Below are positions 16,783-24,466 of a DNA stretch of 64,000 nucleotides, piece by piece. The stretch comes from Paenibacillus sp. Root52 (GTDB lineage: Bacteria > Bacillota > Bacilli > Paenibacillales > Paenibacillaceae), in assembly GCF_001426865.1 (NCBI RefSeq), contig NZ_LMFO01000012.1, forward strand, positions 63,086 through 127,085, in the 5' to 3' direction. A program made the position numbers and the translations under genes. The notes beneath the pieces were generated by a model. That model had not been told where the DNA came from, searched no databases, and saw only the letters and a list, made by a program, of their open reading frames with translations. How positions within the stretch are numbered: position 1 is the first letter of the stretch; every line of letters starts with the position of its first letter.

Positions 16783-17226
16783 ATGAGTTCTTTAGAAGGT
16801 AATGATATCAGAATTTTCTTGTCAAACTTAGAAGCGCAATCGATTCCAATGAAACCTTGCAACGACGATGAGATCTCAACATTGAAGAATCTAAGTCCAA
16901 CCAAAGAACTCCCCTTAACTTATTTGGAATTTATGTACAAAGCGGGTAACGGGGTTGAGTTTTTGGCAGGTACAGATTATTCCATGAGGTATATATTAGA
17001 GCTAAAGGAATGGGCAGTTGAACTTTTGGGAGAAAATAATTATTCTAAGAAACTAACAGATAATCAGTTTGTATTTATGATGCATCAGGGATATATGTTC
17101 TGGTACTTTAATTTAGACGAGGGTGATGATCCGCCAGTCTTTCTTTATGATGAAAGTCTAGATTTAAGTGAATTCAAGAAAGTTAGTGATACGTTCTCTG
17201 AATTTTTAATTCAGTTGTATGACTGA
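16783..17226 (+). CDS. SUKH (SMI1/KNR4)-like immunity protein
   Basis: 147 residues. ATG 16783 is preferred over GTG 16768, which lies on the ribosome site GTGGAGGAA. SUKH-like features are LPLTYLEFMYKAGNGVEF near residue 50, MMHQGYMFWYFNLDEGDDPPVFLYDE in the centre (as two strands) and a C-terminal FSEFLIQLYD helix. It has no adjacent toxin and is preceded by a terminator, so it is an orphan immunity gene with its own transcription. Confidence 0.7.
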   Translation: MSSLEGNDIRIFLSNLEAQSIPMKPCNDDEISTLKNLSPTKELPLTYLEFMYKAGNGVEFLAGTDYSMRYILELKEWAVELLGENNYSKKLTDNQFVFMMHQGYMFWYFNLDEGDDPPVFLYDESLDLSEFKKVSDTFSEFLIQLYD

Positions 17227-17342
17227 TACTAAATGAAAATTATGGTTTTAATAGAGATTCAATCTCTGATGATGTAGGGTTGTATTTGTTTGAATCCTTA
17301 TCGAAAGAAGGGAAGTACAGAATACATCTAGATAATACTTGA
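17223..17342 (+). pseudogene. Remnant of a coding sequence (C-terminal fragment)
   Basis: A 39-codon frame without a start ends at TGA 17340-17342 and reads LNENYGFNRDSISDDV then GLYLFESLSKEGKYRIHLDN. Its composition is protein-like, suggesting the tail of a lost immunity or toxin gene directly after the SUKH gene. Short, so uncertain. Confidence 0.3.
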
Positions 17343-17456
17343 GTTTACAGTGTTTATATGTACTGATTTGCAAACTTATCGCATCATATAAGTATGGTAC
17401 TTAAAGAGTACTGGAAAGATTATCATAGAAAGATAAGAAGGAGAGTTTGATATTTA

Positions 17457-17960
17457 ATGAAAGAGATTATTGTTAGTCAAGAGTTGTTGAATGAATTCGA
17501 GGATATCCGTTGGTTTAAAAATTGCGGAAAAATCGAAGCCATGGAGTTACTTTGTTCAATACAACAAGTGGAGGGTTGGGAGACAGCAGAAGAATTGGAT
17601 GATAAGGAAGAATGGGAGGCGATAATCTCCAATAGTAGAGATCGTCTTGCGGAATTTATTCTGAGGAAATTAGGATATAGTGTTAGAGATTTTAATGCAG
17701 TTGTTGTTGCCGTAAGAGAGTCACAGCAGTATAAAACGGCTATTGCTACACTTAACGATGTTATTGAAGAGAAGAATATAAAAGATGAGTTTGCAGGAAC
17801 AATAGCCTGGTTATTGCTTAATGCTGGTGTTGAGCGTGCGTTTGGCGAGTTTAAAGGTTGTCCAAGTTTCTTTGGACAAATGTTACTGGTTCTTAGATCA
17901 GGGCACTGTCCATGCGGATGGAACGGAAGATGGCCAAAAGGTACATTGTACATTTACTAA
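17457..17960 (+). CDS. Uncharacterised protein
   Basis: 167 residues, ATG 17457 with AAGGAGAG about 14 bases upstream. I do not recognise it. It is acidic and helical in its first two thirds (QELLNEFEDIRWFKNCG, AEELDDKEEWEAII, LAEFILRKLGYSV) and ends in a Cys/Gly/Trp-rich tail (GHCPCGWNGRWPKGTL). No signal peptide. AT-rich, like the surrounding immunity genes; an immunity or accessory role is only an inference from location. Confidence 0.55.
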   Translation: MKEIIVSQELLNEFEDIRWFKNCGKIEAMELLCSIQQVEGWETAEELDDKEEWEAIISNSRDRLAEFILRKLGYSVRDFNAVVVAVRESQQYKTAIATLNDVIEEKNIKDEFAGTIAWLLLNAGVERAFGEFKGCPSFFGQMLLVLRSGHCPCGWNGRWPKGTLYIY

Positions 17961-18042
17961 ACTAGTTAAATCATAAAAACTTATTTCGGTTTTATAATTA
18001 TAATACATGATGATTATTCCACAATAGATCGTGAGGTTCTGC

Positions 18043-18552
18043 ATGAACAAATATATGTCTTCTGTTACCAAAAAGGTAGACTACTATTTTAGCCAACAAG
18101 AAATTGCAAATATCATTTATCTACAGGATGAAGAGGATCATGAACGATTAGACCAGGTTATTTTCCTTGAAAAAAGTGATGGTAATGTCATAGGTATGTA
18201 CATCAGGGGAATGAATCCGTTAATTTCGGCGAATCGAATAGATGATGTGGATGATTTTAATTTGTACGCTACATACGAAGGACTACTGGAATGCAAAGAA
18301 AAGCTGACTTTCAAAATCGAATACATAGGTTTGGTTTTCGGTTCTCAATACAACGAATTACTGGGATTATATTTATCGAATGATGGAGCGTCTGAATCTC
18401 TATTTATGTTATTTTTGCTGGATGAAATCCTTGTAGAACAAGGATGTAGTAAGGCTTACGCAACCAGGGTGGTTGATGCACGATTTTCGGCAAATGGGTA
18501 TGTTACATATATTAAAGAGAGTGAAAAAGACTGGACTCTATCTTGCATGTAG
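18043..18552 (+). CDS. Uncharacterised protein
   Basis: 169 residues. ATG 18043 is chosen because GTGAGG at 18031-18036 acts as the ribosome site. Features: YYFSQQEIANIIYLQDEED, FKIEYIGLVFGSQYNELLGL and a hydrophobic SLFMLFLLDEILVEQG helix. No family recognised, no clear membrane span or signal peptide. It may be an immunity-type protein given the neighbours. Confidence 0.5.
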   Translation: MNKYMSSVTKKVDYYFSQQEIANIIYLQDEEDHERLDQVIFLEKSDGNVIGMYIRGMNPLISANRIDDVDDFNLYATYEGLLECKEKLTFKIEYIGLVFGSQYNELLGLYLSNDGASESLFMLFLLDEILVEQGCSKAYATRVVDARFSANGYVTYIKESEKDWTLSCM

Positions 18553-18620
18553 ATTCGAATTGGATCAATTGAATGTTTTGTCACATAGATAAAAATTAAA
18601 TGAATAAGGAGGATAACGCT

Positions 18621-19088
18621 ATGAACAGCTTAATAATGAAACATTGGTCTGCCGAACAACGCGAGTTGCCGGGACTGAATTGTATTGCTTTCTCCAATGG
18701 GAACATCATCATGTTAAATGTTGAGACGTATTACGATCCGAATAACAATGAGCGCAGAATATACTGTTCTCCCCTCTGTGATACCACGATTGAGAGTGTG
18801 GAGAAATATAACGCTGACTGCTGGACTATGGTTGACCCATGGACGAGTATTAATTATCAAGGTGGGAAGATCTATGGCGGGGACGGGCAAATGGGAAATG
18901 AAGGCTACATTGCTTGCACAGATGCAGACGACAATTTGGTGTGGGGAATCTTTCTTGATGCAACCAATCCTATTAAACAGTTAAGTATTCAAGATACAAC
19001 ATTAACAGCCATTAACGAACACGAAGATATGAGAATTGAAATTTGTTTGCATAATCTTGTGAATATTCAAATTTCATATCTTAAATAA
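18621..19088 (+). CDS. Uncharacterised protein
   Basis: 155 residues, ATG 18621 with AAGGAGGATAACGCT upstream. Predicted to be mostly beta strands (LNCIAFSNGNIIMLNV, YIACTDADDNLVWGIFLD, IEICLHNLVNIQISYL). No recognised domain. It is somewhat less AT-rich than the immunity genes to its left. Context suggests an accessory or immunity role, which the sequence alone does not establish. Confidence 0.5.
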   Translation: MNSLIMKHWSAEQRELPGLNCIAFSNGNIIMLNVETYYDPNNNERRIYCSPLCDTTIESVEKYNADCWTMVDPWTSINYQGGKIYGGDGQMGNEGYIACTDADDNLVWGIFLDATNPIKQLSIQDTTLTAINEHEDMRIEICLHNLVNIQISYLK

Positions 19089-19116
19089 GTACTAACTTAG
19101 ATTAGGAGATTGGGTT

Positions 19117-19593
19117 ATGAATTCGCAACTTAAAAGGACTATAGATCAAGTTAAAGCAGTGTTGATGCAGGATCATGATAGTGTAGTGTATGGTCAACTA
19201 CATTCAGGTCTAGCATACACCCTACCTTCAGATTGTCCTCACATGAGACCATATTATGATTTTCTTGGAATGAGTAATGGTGCCCGCTGTGGTGTGATTG
19301 ATCTATGGTCATATGAAGAACTGGACAAGAAGCAATATCGTCTGACCAATTGGGTGAATGATGTGCGTGAGTGGCTTGAGGTTGGGCAAATATTGTATGA
19401 GCCGTTAGTGATCAACCGAAAATCGGGTTTGCTTTACGTTCTGAAAGAAGAAGAGCACATAAAAGGAGAAGAAAACATAGGGGATTGGAATGGCTTCCTA
19501 TTTAACTATGTGTTTGGAGACAAGTACAATAGTATTGCTACGGGTGTGGATGATTGGTGGCTACTTCTGAAGAGACTTCAATATGTTTTTTAG
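19117..19593 (+). CDS. SMI1/KNR4-like putative immunity protein
   Basis: 158 residues, ATG 19117 after TTAGGAGATTGGG. The segment MRPYYDFLGMSNGARCGVID followed by LWSYEELDKKQ resembles the core of SMI1/KNR4 proteins that carry a Y..FL..SNG motif, and LVINRKSGLLYVL looks like the next strand pair. Last of the run of probable orphan immunity genes. The family call is moderate. Confidence 0.5.
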   Translation: MNSQLKRTIDQVKAVLMQDHDSVVYGQLHSGLAYTLPSDCPHMRPYYDFLGMSNGARCGVIDLWSYEELDKKQYRLTNWVNDVREWLEVGQILYEPLVINRKSGLLYVLKEEEHIKGEENIGDWNGFLFNYVFGDKYNSIATGVDDWWLLLKRLQYVF

Positions 19594-19737
19594 TCAGGAA
19601 ATGAAAAAAACTGAAATAAATCTAGCGAAATACCGATGTATAATTTAGGAAGTTTCCCAGAGAATTGTGAGCGAATTAGTACACCTAACATCTTCGCAAC
19701 GATCCTAACATCATAAGAAACGACAGGGAGTGAGCAC

Positions 19738-20319
19738 ATGGAATTTGAGTTTCATATTACAGTGAATGATCTAAGTCTTGAAGAAAAGGCGAGTTTTATT
19801 GAACGTTGCCAGATAGAGCAGGTTAAACCAGTGATGATTGTGTTAGATCATGGCGATTATATTCATCAACCGATGATTACAGGCGTAATACATAGTACGA
19901 ATTTTGATGAAGTACACGGTACCATTAAACAGATGGCTGCACGCTTCCAACATAGCGGCTTTACGGTCGTGCGAACCAAGATAGAGGTTCCAGCGAAGGA
20001 AGAGACGTACTTTCATGAGCGGATGGTAGCTAACTCCACCCCCTATTTCGAATGGCACGGTAAAGTGAACGTAGATGATGTGAATCAATTAAAAGAACTA
20101 TGCGAAGGTAACGGTGGACATATTTCAAGAAACTCGCTTAATGCAAATGGCAAAATACGATTTGTAACGGTCCGAGAATATAACAGCTCTGAACAGTTCT
20201 GCAACACAGTGAAGCAGATACATCATATCTTGCAACACAACGGAATCGAGCTCATCAAGGAACAGTACGAATTATGTGTCTATGACAGCAGAGAAGAACT
20301 GGATCGTGGCTGGATTTAA
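19738..20319 (+). CDS. Uncharacterised protein, partner of the AbiEii-like gene
   Basis: 193 residues, ATG 19738 after GGGAGTGAGCAC. It appears to hold two related halves: FEFHITVNDLSLEEKASFIE with a hydrophobic MIVLDHGDY segment, and YFEWHGKVNVDDVNQLKELC with GKIRFVTVREYN, each ending in a helix (IKQMAARFQHSGFTVVRTKI; VKQIHHILQHNGIELIKEQY), so it may be an internal duplication. The nucleotidyltransferase-like gene follows 33 nt later, so the two probably form an operon. Function not recognised. Confidence 0.6.
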   Translation: MEFEFHITVNDLSLEEKASFIERCQIEQVKPVMIVLDHGDYIHQPMITGVIHSTNFDEVHGTIKQMAARFQHSGFTVVRTKIEVPAKEETYFHERMVANSTPYFEWHGKVNVDDVNQLKELCEGNGGHISRNSLNANGKIRFVTVREYNSSEQFCNTVKQIHHILQHNGIELIKEQYELCVYDSREELDRGWI

Positions 20320-20352
20320 TCACACATACATATAGGGAAAGAAGGAATTAAG

Positions 20353-21246
20353 ATGCCTGAAGTGAAGCATTTACACCAGTTCAACTGGGGAGAGAAATTA
20401 ATTATTGCGTTAGAGGCACTGCTACGAAGAGCATCTCATGTAGGTATGCCATTTGTATTGAAAGGCAGTTTGTTAACGAGACAATATTTAAGCAACCGAG
20501 ATATTCGGGATGCGGAGGATATCGACTTTTTGTATATGGGTAAAGTCGAAGATGATCAGCAGGCCAAGAAACTTTTTACCGACTGGATGATCCAGGTCAC
20601 GGAGCTTGATCTGAACGATGGTGTCATGTTTAGAAGTTTTCGCGAGAACGCCTTTTGGCGCAGAATTGATTACGCGATGGCGGATGACTTTCCAACGATT
20701 AATACCGATCTAGCTTATTATTTCACAAGTGAACCTAGACAGGAAGATACCTATGAAGAGGAGTTATTTCTCGATATTTCATTTAATCTGGATATGGAGG
20801 TTGCGCCGATCCCACTCACGTACCAACCGCTTATGGGAGAGCCTTTTGTCGTTCCGTACACTGTTCCATTATCGGTTCAAGTTGCGTGGAAGCTGCATCA
20901 GACGATTGTTAGACCCCGGTTCAAAGACTTATACGATCTGAGCTTCCTGTTAACGCATCCCACGTATGACAAGCAGACACTGCAACAAACGTTACAGGCA
21001 CTAGTCAACGAATGTCATATCGATCCATCCATAACAGATGCAGCGATCAAGAAGGTGTTGGTGGATGATCTAGTTGATCTAAGAGTAGAGTTATCCGAGT
21101 ATGATCTGCGAGATTATGCGGGAAGTCTGAACACAGACTATTATTATTCAGAGTTTGCGACGAAGCTGCGTGAGATCATGAACCAGGCGGGTATTAACAT
21201 TCATGCTTACGAAAATCTTCCTAGCCCTACCATTCATAAAAAATAG
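20353..21246 (+). CDS. AbiEii-like nucleotidyltransferase
   Basis: 297 residues, ATG 20353 with AAAGAAGGAATTAAG upstream. The AbiEii/DUF1814 signature is visible: FVLKGSLLTRQYL, then RDIRDAEDIDFLY (the DxD-like metal site) and, in the C-terminal half, WKLHQTIVRPRFKDLYDLSF, matching the K...R.K..DL.DL motif. AbiEii proteins transfer nucleotides, usually to tRNA, and act in toxin-antitoxin or phage-abortive systems with an AbiEi antitoxin. No AbiEi-like winged-helix gene is adjacent; the upstream gene would have to be an unrelated partner. The canonical GG of LKGG is GS here. Confidence 0.65.
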   Translation: MPEVKHLHQFNWGEKLIIALEALLRRASHVGMPFVLKGSLLTRQYLSNRDIRDAEDIDFLYMGKVEDDQQAKKLFTDWMIQVTELDLNDGVMFRSFRENAFWRRIDYAMADDFPTINTDLAYYFTSEPRQEDTYEEELFLDISFNLDMEVAPIPLTYQPLMGEPFVVPYTVPLSVQVAWKLHQTIVRPRFKDLYDLSFLLTHPTYDKQTLQQTLQALVNECHIDPSITDAAIKKVLVDDLVDLRVELSEYDLRDYAGSLNTDYYYSEFATKLREIMNQAGINIHAYENLPSPTIHKK

Positions 21247-21417
21247 TTAATTGCTCGAGATATGAAATGAACCTTGTTCGCCCTTGGCCTTTTATTCCAG
21301 TTCATAGCATCTATTGAGCATATTGATAGATTTGAACTGAGCGCCCTATCTCGTTACAATAGGGGCAAGTGATTCATAGAATGGATCCAAACTGGTTCAG
21401 AAATGGAGAATTACCCT

Positions 21418-21852
21418 ATGACTGATTTTATTAACGCTGATGATATTAATGATGTAATTTTGGCTGCTGCGGCAAATGAGCTAGAGGAGATGGTGAATCG
21501 AATCTGCGAACTGATTGGCACGCCGTTGGAGCAGACGACAGAACTCGAACGACAAGTTATTGCTGCTTTTGGATTCGGCGCTGTATATGGCATCACTCAT
21601 CGGGATCAGCTTCGAGAGCCGCAGGCGCATGCCCTAAGTATTCGAATGCTGATTAAGCCGTTTCTTTATAGTGAACAACAAGCAGTAGACTTTGCCGATG
21701 ACCTCATTCGAGTGGCTTCAGATCGTGAGGCTCATCCAGTCATGAATACGATTATTCATCGTGGCATTGATGGACACTACCAATTTACACAGGATGATAA
21801 TGAGGGACTTGCACGGAATATACAAGAGATTTTAACGGCTGTACGCTCCTAA
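21418..21852 (+). CDS. Imm48-like putative immunity protein
   Basis: 144 residues. ATG 21418 is preferred, with GGAGA at 21405-21409; ATG 21403 lies on that ribosome site. Features match Imm48 as I know it: FGFGAVYGITHRDQL, MLIKPFLYSEQQAVDFADDL, IIHRGIDGHYQF and a final helix. Imm48 proteins occur in polymorphic toxin loci. No toxin is adjacent, so it is an orphan. The dispersed repeat begins about 14 nt past its stop. Confidence 0.6.
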   Translation: MTDFINADDINDVILAAAANELEEMVNRICELIGTPLEQTTELERQVIAAFGFGAVYGITHRDQLREPQAHALSIRMLIKPFLYSEQQAVDFADDLIRVASDREAHPVMNTIIHRGIDGHYQFTQDDNEGLARNIQEILTAVRS

Positions 21853-21865
21853 CGGTGGTATTTTA

Positions 21866-22003
21866 CATCGGAAGCCTAAGCTAGCCCCGTTTTCTCCTTT
21901 GCAGAAGGAGTGCAAAAAAACGGAGGTTAACAGCGACCATTAAGGTTATTCTCTCATCGGAGTGAACAAGAGTAAATCTCTTTTGTTGAACCTATTAACC
22001 TAC
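21866..22003 (-). repeat. Dispersed intergenic repeat, copy A (truncated)
   Basis: Read on the minus strand this sequence lines up with the repeat at 32422-32545. Shared pieces, in the same order, are ATAGGTTCAAC, a GTTTAC/ATTTAC with CTTG, AGAATAACCTT, TCGCTGTTA, a T run, an AAAGG hairpin and GCTTCCGA. It lies between an immunity gene and kptA and lacks the far end present in copy B. Confidence 0.6.
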
Positions 22004-22019
22004 TAAGGAGTTGATTGCG

Positions 22020-22559
22020 ATGGATCTGATGAAGTTGAGTAAAGAGCTCTCTTATGCGCTGCGTCATGCTCCGTGGGAATATGAGCTGGAGTTAGACGAA
22101 GAGGGCTGGGTGGAGATCTCACAATTGCTTGTGGCGCTGCATGAGAGCCCGCAGTGGAAGCATGTGACGGAAGCGGATCTAGAGAAGATGATCGCAGTCT
22201 CGGAGAAAAAGCGACATGAGATTCAAGCTGGTCGGATTCGCGCCTTATATGGACATTCGACTCCGCACAAGATTGCGAAATTACCTGCAACTCCCCCAGA
22301 GACGCTCTATCATGGTACGCCCTTACGTGCAGTAGAGTCCATTATGGAGCAGGGTTTACAGCCGAGACAACGGCAATACGTGCATCTATCCGCAGATATG
22401 GAAACTGCCACTCAGGTCGGACGCAGGCGGGATGACCAGCCTATTATTTTGACAATCGACGCTGCTAAAGCTGCCCAAGATGGGGTACAGTTCTACCATG
22501 GAAATGAAAATATTTGGCTGGCTGATTACATTCCTGTACAGTACATTCAACAGCCATGA
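22020..22559 (+). CDS. kptA: RNA 2'-phosphotransferase (Tpt1/KptA family)
   Basis: 179 residues, ATG 22020 after AAGGAG. Tpt1/KptA transfers a 2'-phosphate from RNA to NAD, releasing ADP-ribose-cyclic phosphate and nicotinamide. Visible motifs: MKLSKELSYALRHAPWE at the N-terminus, DEEGWVEISQLL, HEIQAGRIRALYGHS, LYHGT, VHLSADMETA and VGRRRDDQPIILTI. Length is normal for bacterial KptA. In bacteria lacking tRNA splicing the physiological substrate is unclear. It stands alone, between the dispersed repeat and a terminator. Confidence 0.9.
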   Translation: MDLMKLSKELSYALRHAPWEYELELDEEGWVEISQLLVALHESPQWKHVTEADLEKMIAVSEKKRHEIQAGRIRALYGHSTPHKIAKLPATPPETLYHGTPLRAVESIMEQGLQPRQRQYVHLSADMETATQVGRRRDDQPIILTIDAAKAAQDGVQFYHGNENIWLADYIPVQYIQQP

Positions 22560-22690
22560 GTGGATCATAAGAAAGAGCATGAGAGAAGATACAAACGAGA
22601 TGCAAACAGAGCTACCAAAAGAGACAACACCGGTCTATGATCGGGATTGCTCTTACGGTGTATACTCATTAAAATCAATCGTTAGTACAG

Positions 22691-22732
22691 AAAAGGGACA
22701 CGTCCAACAATCAGTTGGCGTGTCCCTTTCTC
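22691..22732 (+). terminator. Rho-independent terminator after kptA
   Basis: AAAGGGACACG and CGTGTCCCTTT form a perfect 11-bp stem with a second inner pairing (CCAAC/GTTGG). It probably serves both directions. Confidence 0.75.
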
Positions 22733-22802
22733 GTACGATCATGACATATCCTTAACAGAAGCGAAGTCTTTGAAACTAATCAGCTCAACGGCTCATCGGA
22801 TC

Positions 22803-23660
22803 TTATTGACCAACAATCGCTTGAATGCCCTCGCGAAGTGGCTGAGCTGGACGTCCAAGCAATTGTTCGAGTGTGTTGCTCTCTACTGCAAGTGCGCCAT
22901 CTTTAATTGCAGCTTGCATATCCACTAGCATGGATACGATAAAGTCTGGTAGACCTGCGCCCTTCATGATTTCAGCATAAGCAGCGCCGTCTACGTTCTG
23001 AACGGGAATGTCCTTGCCCAGTACGTCACCAGCGATGGCAGCAAGTTCAGCTTGAGTTAGAAGTTTACCAGATAGTTCATAGACTGTGTTCTCATGACCT
23101 TCACCTGTTAGCACAGCAGCTGCAGCATGTGCGTAATCACGACGAGTAGCCCAGCCTACCTGGCTGGAATCCGTAGCATGAACCCAAGGTGCGCCTTGAA
23201 TCGCAGCTTGAATACTGCCTGCTTCATTTTCCAAGTACCAGTTATTGCGTAGGAAGGAATAAGGGATGCCTGTCTCTAGAATCGCACTCTCTGTTGCACG
23301 GTGTACTTCTGCGAGAGAAAGGGAACTCTGTCCTGCATTGACAACACTCGTGTAGGCGATAAAGCCAACCCCAGCTTGCTTCGCTGCACTTACGGCAGCC
23401 TTATGCTGACGAATACGCGTTTCGTTATCTGCATCAGCAGAGATCAAGAGTAGACGATCTACACCGGCAAAGGCTTGTGCCAATGTTTCCGGCTGATCAA
23501 AATCACCATGACGCACGTCTACACCTTGGGAGCGCAGATGTTCTGCTTTTTCTGGATTACGAACACTTACTGCCAGATTCGAAGCCGGAACGGATTGTAG
23601 CAAAGCTTCTACGACGAGTGAACCGAGATGGCCTGTTGCGCCAGTAACTAAAATTGTCAT
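22803..23660 (-). CDS. NmrA/SDR-type NAD(P)H:quinone oxidoreductase (QorB-like)
   Basis: 285 residues, starting at ATG 23658-23660, with GGAGGAATT upstream. It begins TILVTGATGHLGSLVVEALL, the GxxGxxG dinucleotide-binding loop, followed by AVSVRNPEKAEHLRSQG and VDVRHGDFDQPE, typical of the NmrA-like SDR family that includes E. coli QorB/YtfG. It is probably a cytoplasmic quinone or azo-type reductase. The Rrf2 gene upstream on the same strand, and an inverted repeat in the intergenic region, suggest redox-responsive control. Confidence 0.8.
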   Translation of the reverse strand: MTILVTGATGHLGSLVVEALLQSVPASNLAVSVRNPEKAEHLRSQGVDVRHGDFDQPETLAQAFAGVDRLLLISADADNETRIRQHKAAVSAAKQAGVGFIAYTSVVNAGQSSLSLAEVHRATESAILETGIPYSFLRNNWYLENEAGSIQAAIQGAPWVHATDSSQVGWATRRDYAHAAAAVLTGEGHENTVYELSGKLLTQAELAAIAGDVLGKDIPVQNVDGAAYAEIMKGAGLPDFIVSMLVDMQAAIKDGALAVESNTLEQLLGRPAQPLREGIQAIVGQ

Positions 23661-23750
23661 TGTTAATTCCTCCAATGGGTATGTTTTAAAATCATAGGGA
23701 AATGCCTAAGTAAATGTGTTGATATAGCTTTCCTGATGTAAAAGTATTGA

Positions 23751-23784
23751 TGTAACCACATACGTTATAACAGGTGTGATTACA
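23751..23784. promoter_or_regulatory. Inverted repeat upstream of the oxidoreductase gene (candidate Rrf2 operator)
   Basis: TGTAACCACA and TGTGATTACA flank 14 bases (containing GTTATAAC); the arms pair with one mismatch. It shares TGTAAC with the operator-like palindrome before the Rrf2 gene at 24337-24357. Confidence 0.45.
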
Positions 23785-23793
23785 ACGAAGGGA

Positions 23794-23822
23794 TAAAAAA
23801 AGCTCAACCTTGAGCTTTTTTT
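23794..23822. terminator. Terminator between the Rrf2 and oxidoreductase genes
   Basis: AAAAAGCTCAA and TTGAGCTTTTT form a compact hairpin flanked by A and T runs, so it can work in either direction. It separates the Rrf2 gene from the oxidoreductase gene, which therefore probably has its own promoter. Confidence 0.7.
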
Positions 23823-23895
23823 AATTTTCACCAGAATAGCCAGTTCTCTTCAACGAACCAATCGAAAAATCGAAAGGGAAGCATAGTGTACTGGG

Positions 23896-24321
23896 CTATT
23901 CATCTGGTTGAACTTGATCCATCAACTGCTGAATCGTTACACGCTTCAACCGTTCCTCCATGGCAAGTTGAGCCTCTACCAGTTCGGGACGCAATGTATG
24001 CTCAATCATGCTGCCTACCGAACAGGCTGGATTCGGATGTTTGTGAAAGTTAAACAGCTGACCATCCTCCACGACATCAAGCGCATGATAGATATCCAAC
24101 AACGTGATCTCCGCAGGCGGCTTGAGCAGATACGCACCACCAACGCCAGGTCTAACATCAATCAAGCCTGCTTTCTTCAGCGTGGACATGATCCGGCGAA
24201 TGATGACGGGATTGGTATTGACACTTCTAGCTATAAAATCTCCGGTGCACTCTGTAGGTACAACGGCAATCAGAGATAATGTATGAACTGCAATGGAGAA
24301 ACGACTGCTGATTTGTTTCAT
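23896..24321 (-). CDS. Rrf2-family transcriptional regulator (YwnA-like)
   Basis: 141 residues, ATG at 24319-24321. The N-terminal winged helix matches Rrf2: RFSIAVHTLSLIAVV, RSVNTNPVIIRRIMSTLKKA, GLIDVRPGVGGAYLLKPP. Only two cysteines are visible (TECTGD and NPACSVG), so it lacks the three-Cys Fe-S cluster of IscR/NsrR and resembles thiol-sensing YwnA-type members. It probably represses itself and the oxidoreductase gene downstream, because palindromes with TGTAAC half sites lie before both. Confidence 0.85.
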   Translation of the reverse strand: MKQISSRFSIAVHTLSLIAVVPTECTGDFIARSVNTNPVIIRRIMSTLKKAGLIDVRPGVGGAYLLKPPAEITLLDIYHALDVVEDGQLFNFHKHPNPACSVGSMIEHTLRPELVEAQLAMEERLKRVTIQQLMDQVQPDE

Positions 24322-24336
24322 TGTTAATCACCACCG

Positions 24337-24357
24337 TTGTAACCATAATAGTTACAA
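24337..24357. promoter_or_regulatory. Perfect palindrome in front of the Rrf2 gene (candidate operator)
   Basis: TTGTAAC, seven bases, GTTACAA. It lies 16 bases upstream of the start codon, where bound repressor would block transcription, and matches half sites in the repeat at 23751-23784. Confidence 0.55.
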
Positions 24358-24466
24358 AGTACGCCGAAGTCAAATGAATTTTTCGTTGTCCTCCGCAGCA
24401 TGGGCTCCATTCATGTTAGCTGAACTCTATTTTGCATCTTGCGTATTCTCATGAAATCCTGCCATA

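Noticed and set aside
22480..22755. 91-residue frame overlapping the end of kptA
   Set aside because: Runs through the kptA terminator and overlaps kptA in another frame.
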